From NCBI GenBank assembly GCA_027627225.1, contig JAPFQT010000035.1:721501-785500 (forward strand): a stretch of DNA of 64,000 bases, given 5' to 3'. Position 1 is the stretch's first letter. Every line of letters starts with the position of its first letter. The stretch is from Congeria kusceri (lineage: Eukaryota > Mollusca > Bivalvia > Myida > Dreissenidae). A program made the position numbers and the translations under genes. Below the pieces are notes generated by a model that was not told the DNA's origin, ran no database searches, and saw only the letters and a list, made by a program, of their open reading frames with translations. This document shows, piece after piece, positions 11,742-22,944 of this stretch.

Positions 11742-12672
11742 CAGTAGATTCTGCTTAATTGAATAGCCCATTTGTCACGTCCGAATATTCAAATATCCGG
11801 AGTATTCATATATGCGGAATCAGTCATATTTCAATTATTTCAATGTTAATCAGATATGTTGTGATCTTATTTAATCCATTTTGATGATATAATGTCAAAC
11901 CTGTTACGTAACAAAATGTTTCATACTTTAGAATGCTAATAAATATGCAGAAAAGCGTTCATAGATGTTTGTTATCCATTATACGGTGCATTTGAACAAT
12001 AATTCACTTGTAATAATCACTAACAGCTACATTGCTTTCTAGATGTGTACTTGCGCTTTGTTTGTACAATGTATTACATGTAACAAAACTCATTGAATTA
12101 CTTTATGATTAATTTTGATTTGGTATGATACATGATGCATAGGGTTTATATACACGAAATGAGAATGAAATGTCACACTCATCACTTTATGCAAACTGTC
12201 GAGTAACACGCGTCAAAAGTTTGTTTCCGAACTGCAACCAATTATCATAGTGAAAACTGTGAATTATATCAGTTTCATTAATCAGTTGTAATAAAATCTA
12301 ATTATGTTTTGAAAGCGGAGACTCCAGTGTATGCGCTGTACTTGACCCGCAAATTACACCTATAAGTCACATGACATTCAACAGACGCTGCATTCATGCG
12401 TGGTGTGAAATGATAACAAAGGCGGTCATAGAAGCGTGACAGTCAAAACTTGCTATATGATACGTATCCTCGGAGATTATGTGATTATCGAGCGGACTAT
12501 ACGCCTACAACTGATAATTGGCTATTCAATTAACCGGAGGACACCATATTTTCTATCAGATTAGGCGGAGTTATTACAATGGGAATGAATGCAAACGGTT
12601 TGGTGTTTTCAATCTCTATTCAATTAAGCGAAATATTCAATTATCCGATATTCAATTAAGTGGAATCTACTG
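11742..12672. mobile_element. pogo/Tc1-like non-autonomous DNA transposon, 931 bp, TA target
   Basis: Terminal inverted repeats start CAGTAGATTC.(G/A)CTTAATTGAAT at 11742 and end with its complement ATTCAATTAAGTGGAATCTA at 12672. Both ends are flanked by TA (11740-11741 and 12673-12674), as expected for a Tc1/mariner/pogo insertion. The motif AATTGAATA is repeated inside both ends. No transposase frame is present, so this is a deletion derivative moved in trans. The family call is by end sequence and target only. Confidence 0.75.
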
Positions 12673-12774
12673 TACTGGCATCAATAATATTGGAAAAAGA
12701 AAACGCAGTGTTACACAGATTCAAAATGACATTTAATAGTTAAAACTTGCAATATTATTTTTTGCTTCCACAAA

Positions 12775-12900
12775 TTAATTTTTATACATGTTCTATAGTG
12801 GAAAAAATGACTAAGGGCCATAATAGGGCTAAAATTGGACACAGCCAGAATTCCTTACGATCACCCATACATTGATGAGGGACTGTCTGATTTTTACACA
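12775..12900 (+). repeat. fragment of repeat family R2
   Basis: CTATAGTGGAAAAAATGAC, GGGCCATAA, GGACACAGCCAGAATTCCTT and GATCACCCATACATT match the R2 module order at 7770-8830. A further R2-like scrap (TTCAGCTGTGAAACTGAGCA) lies at about 13313, so the copy is probably split. Confidence 0.6.
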
Positions 12901-13359
12901 TTTGTTTCGGGTCTCTTTTGTTACCCACTAACAAGAAAACATTGTATATAACATAAATAAACGTCAACATCAACAAACACTATTTCTCTTATCGAAAAAT
13001 GCAAATATATATTTCTTGTTGATTCAGACCCATTTATCCTACAGCAACAGCTACATTCGGTTTTGAAAGAGAAAATATGGACTGCGCATGCGTAATCAAC
13101 CGATCTGACTGGTCTAGATGCTGTGTTTATATGTATATAATAGTTCACTGTGCAGCTAAGTATTATTTTATTTTTTAATTTCTCTTAAAATACGCATTTC
13201 TGAACATAGGTTATTCTCAACATTTATTATACTATAATTTCACAACTATACTGACATCATAAGAACCAATGGATGGTTTTGAACAAAATCATACAGTCCT
13301 TCTTTAAGATTCTTCAGCTGTGAAACTGAGCAAAATTTGCAAAATATAAAGCCACAGTC
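12901..13359. other. intergenic, nothing recognised apart from an R2 scrap
   Basis: Minus frames of 64 and 75 codons overlap here in different frames and show no recognisable domain. R2-like sequence reappears near 13313. Confidence 0.4.
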
Positions 13360-13640
13360 AAGAAATATGTGAATAAAATAAAACAAAACTAATTGACATC
13401 TTACCGATCAAAATACAAAAATCCGCATTGAAATCGGTAAAATAATGTTTCTGTAACTTTTTATCGTAAAGTTACTGACTCTCAGTGAAGGTGATCATCA
13501 AATTTATAATAGATTTATTGTTACATAGTCAGGAATATTGAAAAATTTATGAATTTTTTCAAATAAGTCATTTATAAGATTTTTCTTTTATTACTGCCAT
13601 AAAAACAAACACATCTAGAGGATTATACTTATTTTGTATA
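13360..13640 (+). repeat. dispersed repeat R4, copy 1 (partner 22945-23240)
   Basis: AGTC.AGAAATAT, AATAAAATAAAAC, CGATCAAAATAC and CGCATTGAAATCGGTAAAAT occur in the same order and orientation at 22945-23240. Both continue into a T-rich part with similar spacing. Confidence 0.65.
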
Positions 13641-13927
13641 TAGATATTTAAATAACTTAAAGGTTCTAGAATATGGCATTGACAATATTTTTTTTATATA
13701 GCAACTATGTAGTATTAAATACTGACTTTAGTTTACTTAAATGTTAAATTTAAGATGTTACAACATCTATACAAAGATCTTTACAAAGGACAATAAAAGA
13801 AAACTAAACTAAAGAAATCTAACTTAAAAGTAAGGTTGCCAACAATTCTACAATAAACGCCATCCAAATCATCACATTCAAATAGATAAATATTTCAATT
13901 AATTGAGTTGTTGTTTATTTATAATAT
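13641..13927. other. intergenic, nothing recognised
   Basis: AT-rich sequence with no gene or repeat recognised. Confidence 0.4.
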
Positions 13928-14200
13928 AATTGAGGCGTGCCGTGGGAAAACCAGGCTTAATACATGTGCGTTAAGTGTCGTCCCGGATTAGCCAGTGCAG
14001 TCTGCACAGGCTAATCCCAGACAACACTTTACGCCTACAGTGGATTTACGTTAAGGAGAGACTTCATCATTGAAACAGAAAACACCATGTAAGTGGAAGG
14101 TGTCGTCCCGGATAATCCTGTGCAGACTTCACAGTCTAATCCGGGACAACACTTAACGCACATGCAATTAAGCCCAGTTTTCCCATGACATGCCTCAATT
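13928..14200. mobile_element. palindromic MITE of dreissenid/bivalve type, 273 bp
   Basis: Ends are inverted copies: AATTGAGGCGTGCCGTGGGA at the left and its counterpart TCCCATGACATGCCTCAATT at the right. Inside, each half contains its own hairpin: GTCGTCCCGGATTAGCC / GGCTAATCCCAGACAAC near 13977-14027 and GTCGTCCCGGATAATCC / CTAATCCGGGACAAC near 14102-14152. The two-level symmetry gives a cruciform-capable element. I recognise this core as very abundant in zebra mussel sequence, which is the main ground for the organism guess. Confidence 0.85.
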
Positions 14201-14568
14201 ATTATTTGTGGTGCTGTTTAAATTAAAATAGCTCAAAGTTCAGCTTCAAATGTTAATATGTATTTTAACAACATTTAACCATTCTTTGGACACCTTTTTT
14301 CATGGTTTTCTGAAAAAAAAAAAATCATGACAGTACAATTTAGTTTTAAGGTTCTTTGTTTTATACTTTAAATGTCCTTATATATATGCGCAAAATTTCA
14401 TCAACCTAGCATATGTAGAAAAAAATAGGTGGTTATAGCTACTGTATAGAATATAAACAGGGAAACTGACCGATATGTGCCATGTTCTAGAACAAATTAA
14501 CAGCTATTAATGTTGTTGTTTCTGTGTAAAAATATGTTTTTGATACTTAAAATAATTTGTTATATTGC
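14201..14568. other. intergenic, nothing recognised
   Basis: AT-rich sequence between two transposons. Confidence 0.4.
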
Positions 14569-15919
14569 CAGTCTTCACGAATAAGTTTTAAAAGCAGCGG
14601 ACCGTCGGTCCACCAAACCAGCTAAATCAGCTGGACCGTACAACAATTTAGTGGACCACAATTTGCTTGTAGATTTTCATTCACTCTTACGTATATATAC
14701 AGCATCAATAATTTTATTACAAAAATAAATGAAAGCAATTATGGTTTTCAGACTTTTATTCTAACATGAATCATGTATTTATTACATTCACTCTCAATAA
14801 AAATATGGCGAAATATTAATACAAGATCGCCAGTTAAATCAAATACCAGGTGTATACCAGGCCTATTTGAGTTTAGTACTGGCCCAAATGGCCAAGCTGA
14901 TACCTGGGATGAAATTTACTCCAATGCGCAGATCAAATGGAAACTGCTCCACTCGCTAGGATTGCAGAACATGGACTCCCTAATCCTAAAGAGTTGGGGT
15001 CCCAGCAATTGTTACCAAAGCCCCCCATCCCCACCCACTCCTTTAACTATAAATGCTTTGAGTCCAAAATTATTTATTTTTTTATCAATTGTTGAGTAAT
15101 AAAACATTTTTACCTTCACTGACTTAACTTTCGCTAACTTCGTGAAAATGTGGCAGCATAAGTTTTTGGGTGTAATCAGTGTATAGTTATACTTTTGTAT
15201 AGCTTGTTCATTAGAAAACACACGTAGTCATAGCAATATTTTCTGTTAAAACAAATGAAGACGTACCTTTGACATTACACACTAAAATTCTATGCGATCG
15301 GCAAACACAATTTGTCAACATCCCATTTCGTATTGTAAGTAAACATTTTGCAAACAATAATATACTGACTTATTTTAGTATGTAGTATTTGATTTATTAT
15401 GTGGGTGTTACAAACACGCAGGTAACAACATGCACGAAAATGTGTTAAAAATTTCTTCACCTTTACCAACAATGACGGGGTGATAAACATTCTATCAACT
15501 ACACTCATCCACTTATTGAAAATTTAATGCATTCTCATTGGCTGACTAGGTGACTGTAGTAAATCTAGCTCCTCCTGCTTACAGATTTTATCGATAACTG
15601 ACACACTGATGCAGAAGGAGTGTGTGTATTGCCGAGTAGGCGTTCTTTGTTTTAGAAAAACAAGCGTACGCAAGCGCAAATGGTTGCGAATTTGACACTG
15701 AATTTTATGGCGTCTTTTCGTAAAAGTATGCATCCAAATAAGTTGATTTTATCTTTACCAAAAATTATTGGCTGAACATTTTTAGGGATTTCTGGTATCA
15801 AAATTATCAAGGGAAATTTCTTAGCTTGACCGCTGGTCCAGTTTACTTGAAACTTTTGTTGGACCGAGCGAAAATTATGTGGACTCGGTCCAAGGTCCAC
15901 CGCTTAACGTCGAAGACTG
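14569..15919. mobile_element. TIR DNA transposon, 1351 bp, with exact 6-bp target duplication
   Basis: Left end CAGTCTTCACGAATAAG and right end (complement) CAGTCTTCGACGTTAAGCGG are inverted repeats. Both continue into GGACC-rich sequence (GCGGACCGTCGGTCCACC on the left, GGACTCGGTCCAAGGTCCAC on the right). The element is flanked on both sides by TATTGC, a 6-bp duplication that fixes both ends. No transposase frame was found; open frames at 14773-15099, 15290-15508 and 15524-15900 show no recognisable domain. I cannot assign a superfamily from ends and duplication length alone. Confidence 0.75.
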
Positions 15920-16802
15920 TATTGCAGAAACTTACAAAATTCATTAAAGACCACCAGTTCTTGCAAGTATTGTTACTTGACCACTTGGAACAAGTTTTTG
16001 GACATTTTTGTCCAATGCCCATTTTGCCTTCTTCAGGGTCATTTAAAAGAAAATATCATGAAAATTACACCTTTTGACCTATTCTGAAAAAATTAACTGT
16101 TTTGAACTTGTGAATGAGTGTTCTGTTTGATGGATTACACTTTTTTAATGAAATCCTTTCCTAAAAAATAGTTGGTTATCCCTACTTTAATGTCAAATAC
16201 TACAAGTGGAAATAAAACTTACTATTTTGGCAAGTTCGGGGTTATGTGTTGCAACAAACCGTGACCTCATACATGTGATCATAAGCAACCTGATCAAGTT
16301 TATTCACTCTGTAAAATGTACGATGTTGACAATGCACGAATCTCACTACACAAAGGGAGACAATCTAGTCAGTTGTTACTATACATTAAGTGTCAGATGA
16401 GTTACTTCCCTTGTGTTGATTCCAGCGTTGCAGAACGTCTTCTTTCCTATCGAGTCATCACAACTCGTACTTCGAAGAATGTACACCACGTCCGACGTTG
16501 CAGAAGTATAATGCTTACGTGAATCAGACACATTCTAGTTATTAGACGACTTTAAATGCAAATTACTGGGTCCATGTGTTCGTACCACCTTCCTGGAACG
16601 GTTAACGTAAACCCCGCCAAAACATCCGTATGCGCGCGCAGCTAGTCTGGCATCCCTAGAAATGACTCGAACAAATATTAGCTATAACAAAATCAGATTG
16701 CTTCTTGTTGAATTCTAAACGTAGTATTGAAACATACAAAACTAGAAGAATTTATATCTAGATGAAAACTATTACAAATTCATATATGCAAGGAACAACA
16801 AA
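15920..16802. other. intergenic, nothing recognised
   Basis: Open frames of 64-68 codons at 16206-16522 overlap in different frames and have no domain. No repeat family was matched. Confidence 0.45.
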
Positions 16803-17215
16803 CATATATTGATCTCCTCTGTTATGATTAATCTCCCCTGCTATGAATGAGCTCTTCTGCTATAATTGATCTGCCCTGCTATGAATGATCTCCCCTGTTA
16901 TGATTGATCTCCCCAGCTATTATTGATCTCCCCTGCTATGAATGATCGCTTCTGCTATTATTGATCTCCCCTGCAATGATTGATCTACCCTGCTATGATT
17001 GATCTCACTGACATGATTGACCTCAAACGGTTCTGATCGGTCTCTGCTAAAATGAACAATGACATGAATGGTTGATGTATGGTTGATACGCGTATCCCAT
17101 GTAATGACTGATCTCCGCTGAAGTACTTGGTCTCACCTCAGTCCTGTTATGATTCATATGTCCCCTTTAATGATTGCTCTCCTGTTTACGATTGAGCCCC
17201 CTTGCTCTTAGATCT
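16803..17215 (+). repeat. degenerate 19-20 bp tandem repeat, main locus
   Basis: About 15-20 diverged units of TGATCTCCCCTGCTATGAT. The unit is the same as in the short array at 5855-5990. Divergence increases toward the right end. Confidence 0.75.
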
Positions 17216-17354
17216 GCGTTATTATCAATATCATTCAAAAACACGTAATATATACATGTTGCCGTGTTAAATTTTCAGGCATGTATACACTATATTGTGT
17301 GTTTTGTTTTATCGAATATAATGCACCTATCAATGTTTTTCCCGCAGGGTGAGG

Positions 17355-17575
17355 CGAGCGGCGGGCATATATGGGACTTTAGATTGAAAGCATTTCCCGA
17401 CCGACGGGAATAAGGCACCCCGAATGATTCCGGGTGCCGGGAAATAGACCTTGTTCAGGGACCCCGGGGCAATTTGATACACCAATGACGCACCTCCCAT
17501 TGAGGGGATTTAGACAACCTGCTGGGCTCTAGGGTGGGGAATTAGACCCCCCCCCCCCCAAACAAAAAAAAATAC
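17355..17575 (+). repeat. dispersed repeat R3, plus copy with C-run and A-run tail
   Basis: Matches the minus-strand copy at 10462-10665 in block order. It ends in a run of about 14 C followed by AAACAAAAAAAAA, which looks like a retroposed or slipped tail. Confidence 0.65.
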
Positions 17576-17863
17576 AATTAGTCAAATTCCCATGGGTTTG
17601 TCCGCCAGACAGACAGACAGTTTATCCAGACTTATATATCAGTGCATCGTCTTCACACATGAGTATACACATTCTTTTCTGTCACGTATATAGGTATAAC
17701 AGTAATTAATTTTACAACATAAAATTGTCAAATAAATACACACAAGCTATGATAACAAAACTAAAGTTTTACATAGGCGGTAAGGAAAAATTTTATTTAT
17801 GTTTATACAGTAGTATTGATCATTGAAGTTCTGATTTCAAAAGCTTCTTTGTTGTATTTACAT
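17576..17863. other. intergenic, nothing recognised
   Basis: AT-rich spacer with a short CAGA run (17606-17621). Confidence 0.4.
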
Positions 17864-18645
17864 TAGGGATGTCAACGGCTACCAAAATTGGTATCCGGTT
17901 ATTCGTATGTAATATCCGGATACTATCCGGATAACCGTATAGTTCGGCATTGTTGCAAAATTATGTTCACATCTAGATGATACTTCTATTTTGAAAACAC
18001 AATACTATTTCATGATTGAAAAAAGTACATATAACTAACTACATCGATTTCTGTTCGTAAATTGTGCGTTTTGTTTGTTTTGTGTAGCGTGCTATGTTGT
18101 TACGCCCTTCAATTAAAGTACCCCAATTAAACATTTGATTTGTATAAAGTAAGTAGGTGTTGAGAAGGCTGACAGGTGTATGGTAAACCCGTAATTTGCG
18201 ATGTTTTAGTTAAACACGCAATGTGCTAATCAAATGCACATAAACACAAAAAAAACAAGGATGGATCAATGTTACAGTATATTATATTTTAATTGGCATT
18301 GTTAACTGGTAGAGAACCATCTCTTATCAAGATGGACGCACCTAATTGGCATAATCGTTTGTGACAAGGTAGTGTGGTGTGAAAGCACACCCTGTTGTTT
18401 TATGATAATCGTATTCCGACCGAGGGGTGTGTTTATGACACGTCCGCAGTAAGAGGTGGAGACCTCCTGTAGAGGTATATAGCTGTGTTGTGTTTCATAC
18501 ATGCAAGAAGGGCGTTTGTATGCCTAAAAAAACGAGAATAATCGGATTTTCAATTTTTATACGAATATTCGGTTACTAACTTGGTAACCGGATATATACA
18601 TAGTAACCGGATAACCGGTTATCCGGATATTCGTTGACATCCCTA
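17864..18645. mobile_element. hAT-like non-autonomous transposon, 782 bp
   Basis: Termini are TAGGGATGTCAACG at 17864 and CGTTGACATCCCTA ending 18645. Subterminal regions hold clusters of ATCCGG/CCGGAT (TATCCGGATAACCG, ATAACCGGTTATCCGG), the usual layout for hAT transposase binding. Flanks are ATTTACAT (17856-17863) and ATTAACAT (18646-18653), an 8-bp target duplication with one mismatch. No transposase frame is present; a 66-codon minus frame inside it has no domain. Confidence 0.8.
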
Positions 18646-18674
18646 ATTAACATACATTTAAAATAACTGATTTG

Positions 18675-18938
18675 TCATATGAAGTTAGTGTGGAAATTAC
18701 ATACAGATGGGTTAACATAAAATATCCGGTTAATATATTTCTTTCTTAATTCTACATAACAACGGCATATACATATAAAATGATATTCATCTTCTATGTC
18801 TCTATCATTACAACACAAACAATAACGTTGATTTTGTGGAATATTGTTTTGTACGTCTCTTCCAGTTTGTATTCTTAATGGGTGTGCAGAAAACCTTAAT
18901 CTGACAAAAAAATAGCGTAGATGTCTAGGAAGTAAAAT
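18675..18938 (-). pseudogene. LINE retrotransposon ORF2 C-terminal fragment
   Basis: An 87-codon frame without a start codon, reading leftward to a TGA at 18675-18677, carries the C-terminal signature of invertebrate non-LTR reverse transcriptases: RLRFSAHPLRIQTGR, then a Cys cluster CLCCNDRDIEDEYHF with ICICRCYVELRKKYI, then YVNPSV. In this family the C-x2-C...H...C pattern after the RT domain is a putative nucleic-acid binding knuckle. The RT catalytic domain is absent (a TAG precedes the frame), so this is a 5'-truncated dead copy. It lies 30 bp from the hAT-like element. Clade (CR1/Jockey-like) is a guess. Confidence 0.75.
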
Positions 18939-19082
18939 CTAAGTATGCTTCGTATTCTAATGAAGTTTTAATTTTTTTTATACATATCCAACGCAGAGCT
19001 GTATCAAAAAGTATCAGCTTGTACAGCGTTAGGATTTTCAAATACATAACTAAAACCATAGTCATTTAACATTAACAATACA

Positions 19083-19135
19083 TAACGCACTAGGTTCACA
19101 ATCCAGGGTTCCCAGGTTCGAGTCTCCGCAACACC
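19083..19135 (+). repeat. weak tRNA-like B-box motif, possible SINE remnant
   Basis: GGTTCGAGTCTCCGC resembles a Pol III B box. No matching A box or cloverleaf can be drawn, so this is at most a relic. Confidence 0.25.
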
Positions 19136-19169
19136 TTAACCTTCAACGCCAAAGCCCTGTATTGTTTAT

Positions 19170-21565
19170 CGACCACGCGTTCCATGATTTCCTCGTGCTT
19201 AGACAATATCGGTCGATGCGCGGAAACTGTCTCCAAGTATACATGTGTCAACTGGCAACACGTCCACTTATGCACGAGAAAATCGCGTCCACTTGTGCAC
19301 GATTAAATCGTGTACCAGAATCGCTATACACACAGGGCCCATGTTTATAAATAATCTTAAGCTGTTCTTAATTTAGTTTTAAAAATAAGTCCACGTTAGA
19401 ATTAGCGTTTGAAACACTGCTTTGAATTATGTGCGTCACAAATATTTTATTCAATATTCACACACTTGAGATTATATTTCAACTTCAAATACAAGCCCAG
19501 AATTACCCATATCTGAAATCGGATATATCTAATGTACAGCTAACAAACCACCGCTATGTAGTACTTCCACTGCCAGTGTCATCGCCACCACAGAGTGAAC
19601 TCACGTAAAAGTCATTTGTTTACAGCCGCAATGCTCGACAATGGTCATAAATTCTCATCAATATTACTAACTTAAATGTACGATGAGTAGTCGTTAAGAT
19701 TTTGTTTTAGCATCATTTTTTTCGGGTCTATATGCGAACAGTTGCTAACAGACAGACATATTAAATAAACTATAAATCAATCGGAGAGCTCGAGCCGATA
19801 TCTCTGACACGGTAGGTAACCCTACCAAACAGTTTATTTTGCCCCTTTCTAACCGTCACAGATTTTTAGACTGTTGGCGCAAGCAACAGGATTTAATAGT
19901 TGTAATCTGAAATCGGAACTACTTCTTTTATCTGCAGGCTACGAGTCAGTAACGAGTCATTTAATCGATAAATTACTGTGTTTCGCTCACTGAGCAGTGA
20001 GGCTTTCTGTTATCGATGCTACTTTCTATTCATGAATAGATGGCACGAAATAGATCCGACTTAAACACTAATAAACAATAATAATAATCCAGTTAGTCCA
20101 CATTTACTAGTGAATTCATGTTATGTCTGTTCAGTTTGTGCTGTTCACTGGTTAACTGCATACGTGTATTACATCAAATTAACAACTGTGTATTGACTCA
20201 TTACATATAGCGGAGCAATCGTAACCACTCGATTGAGGATTGCTGTAGTTTTGAAGTATGGATAAGATTTGTGGAACAGCATTGTACTTCTAGAGCAAAG
20301 TTATGAATGTACATAAATAGTTTGCACAAAACTATTTGCTCCCCATGATTTACAAAAAGATAAGGATGGAAGTGTCGTAGATCAATAGCATTGAATAAGT
20401 CGCGCGCTATATAAGTTTTAATTTGCAAAAGACAAGCGCCTGGATCTCCATCTTCAATTAGGTCAAATACCAGCTGATACCAATTTATTGAAGTAGATTG
20501 TAGGGTGATGAGTTTCGATATTTGTTTTGTTGAAATGATATAACAGACAGTTGACTTACTTCAATAAATGTTCCTTTTGGTACAAATACTCTCGTAATTA
20601 ATTTGCTTTAAGTTTCTTTTCTCGCCAACAGTCTTTCTACGCTGTCAGCGTTTTAACTTAGATAAGTTGCCGACAGATGACAGAAACAACCTCCTCTGCA
20701 AAAATGACAAACAACAGTAAAACAAAGAAGTCTCCTAAACGTATGGAACAAAACATGCTAAGACGCATATCAACTACATATTTAAAATACAAATATACTA
20801 CATTAATTAATTAATAATAAATACAAGCAATTGACATAGAGATAACATTCCTTTACATCGACTGAATTACTTTATTTACTGACAATATCATCATCCGAAT
20901 GTATACGTAATTATAAACGAAAAAACAACATCAAGGCTTTTGAAATCATAAATCACGGTTTGTAGAAGTACTAACAAGTCGTTACTAAGAAGATTTATGA
21001 ATACGGGCCCATGACAACTTCGCGATCTTTGTTCTTTCTTAGTATTTGAATATTCTCATTGTCAAATGCTATTAATGTTCTGTACCATCCACATTCCAAG
21101 GTAATTCCAGCATTTAATTCACTGCCTATAATCATTTTTATGCAATAAGGCGCAAAAAAATGTTTGTTTCCGCTTACCCGTCCCCCCCCCCCCTCTGATG
21201 TCACTTTTACTGATTTGCAGGAAAAAAGAGCAGTTTTCGCTTATATGATAAGTTTCTTGTCTGAAATCTCTTTTTCTTTGACCTTATTTATAGTGAAGGT
21301 AAGTTCTTTGTTGGGAGGCGTTTTAACACTTTACATGCACCCCAATATACTTAAACTGTGTGGTGAGTATGCGGCGATGAAAAAAAAAGATAAAGAACAC
21401 AAGTTACATTTTACCTCCCCTCCTAGCTTTTTTTTTGAGATGTAAGCGAAAACCAACCTTTTTTTGGCCTTACTGTACGGACGAGTGTGTCACGGACATT
21501 TCTCACGAAAATTTTGCGCCAACGAGCACTTATACTTGGAATATAGGCTGCACCGTTGTGTCTAC
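19170..21565 (+). repeat. copy 2 of an old, diverged duplication (partner 480-1860)
   Basis: Holds the same ordered blocks as 480-1860, spread over a longer interval because of insertions. A stretch at 19855-19960 (TAGACTGTTGGCGCAAGC ... GCAGGCTACGAG) instead matches a dispersed repeat at 49050-49160, so it probably arrived after the duplication. A poly-C run is at 21180-21193. No exon or conserved frame persists between the copies. The MRGN-type peptide readable in both is not supported, because the base changes are not concentrated at third positions. Confidence 0.6.
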
Positions 21566-22032
21566 ACCGGTCTGACAGACCTGTGTACTCACGCTCTAAG
21601 CATAATGGGTATGCGCTACTTTCTAGCATAGCTCGCAACAACCTCCGCGCAGAGATTTGACTGGTATCGAGCATAGGTCTAATCAAATCCCTTCCGTCAT
21701 AACAAAGCACGTGATGATGATCGATTTAAATCTTCAAGATATTATTTATGGTTTTAAATTAGTTATTTTATTTCCTGTTTTCATTATTGACTGTAAACGA
21801 TATATAAAAAGTACAATTATGTAGAAAATTGCACTGAGTTGCAGTAAATAAGTAAAAGTTACAAATACATAATCCTTCCAGATCTGGAAGGATTTTACGT
21901 GTGATGGCAGTGGTAACCGTTAACCGATAGAGGAGGCAACCGCTGCGAGGAGTTTTAGCTGGCAATGGTTGATTTAACATCGCATGGTGGTTTGATACCA
22001 GTGAATCAATGTGTTTCCCTCCGTTTTATTGA
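21566..22032. other. intergenic, nothing recognised
   Basis: Minus frames at 21423-21710 and 21768-21980 have no recognisable domain. Confidence 0.4.
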
Positions 22033-22378
22033 AAAGCATTTAGCAATGTCAGACATGCCTTTGTGATTATTTCTAATATCCGCTGTGTGTTTGGACATTT
22101 TCGTGCATTTCTTTGGAGGCTAACCTGAAAGATGAGCTTCTGGGGTGTGTTCACTTTGGCATGGGGCTTTTGTCGAAATACGAATGCCCAAACCCTAGTT
22201 TCGACTAGTGTCTGCATTCAGGTGAGGCGCATTTTCTTAGAAGTAACATGCCAAATCTTTTTATTAAAATTTTCGGAAGATGAAAGATTAATCTATTAAC
22301 AGACACCAAGCTGAAATCTGAAAGTTCGCCGTTTTACAATGGGACCCTATAGGAATTGGATTTACTGGCATCTTACCT
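22033..22378 (-). mobile_element. inverted, diverged copy of TIR repeat R5
   Basis: Read on the minus strand, GGTAAGATGCCAGTAAATCC, TATAGGGTCCCATTGTAAAA, CTTCTAAGAAAATGCGCCTC, AGCCCCATGCCAAAGTGAAC and GCATTTAGC-type blocks follow the order of the copies at 60641, 61135 and 62060. It is clearly older than those copies. Confidence 0.7.
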
Positions 22379-22944
22379 TGAATTTTCAAACAAAACGAAA
22401 GTGAAAGAAGCTTTTTATAATAATTACGCTAAACAGCGGTAAACATGAACTACTGTTATTTTATTTAACAGAAATATAGTATACTACATGTATTAGTATT
22501 AACTCAATATTAGACTTATTAATAGAATCAGTCAAGTCATTTCATGAAACAACTTTCATACACGGGATTACTTCATGCGTAAGCACATTTCGCCGTTTGG
22601 GGCGAAATAATGCGGCTAAGTACAGAGGTTTGGCGTGTGAGCTTCATGTATTTATATCAATAGGAAATGTTTATAAATGGCGGTCCCAAAAAAGTTGTCC
22701 TGGTCTGATATTAAATGTAGGTCAGCTGTTGTGTGTCTAAAAAATAATTATTGTGTATATAGTTATTAAACATTCTGAAAAGAAGAAGATATAAGTGGAC
22801 ACAGATAAGTGTTTGTATTTTAAATGTTCTTCATTTAACTTTTATTTAACATATACAAAGACTCTGAAATCAACACGTTTGTGGTTATCATTAAATTCAC
22901 ATACTAGAATATAATAATTGTGTAATATGATATTACATATTAAA
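22379..22944. other. intergenic, nothing recognised
   Basis: Contains a small hairpin (ATTTCGCCGTTTGGGGCGAAAT at about 22588). Otherwise featureless AT-rich DNA. Confidence 0.45.

Noticed and set aside
538..19290. Conserved MRGN..L...(I/M)CQL...MHE peptide shared by the two duplication arms
   Set aside because: Differences between the arms are not biased to third codon positions and the frames are short, so it is shared ancestry of noncoding DNA.
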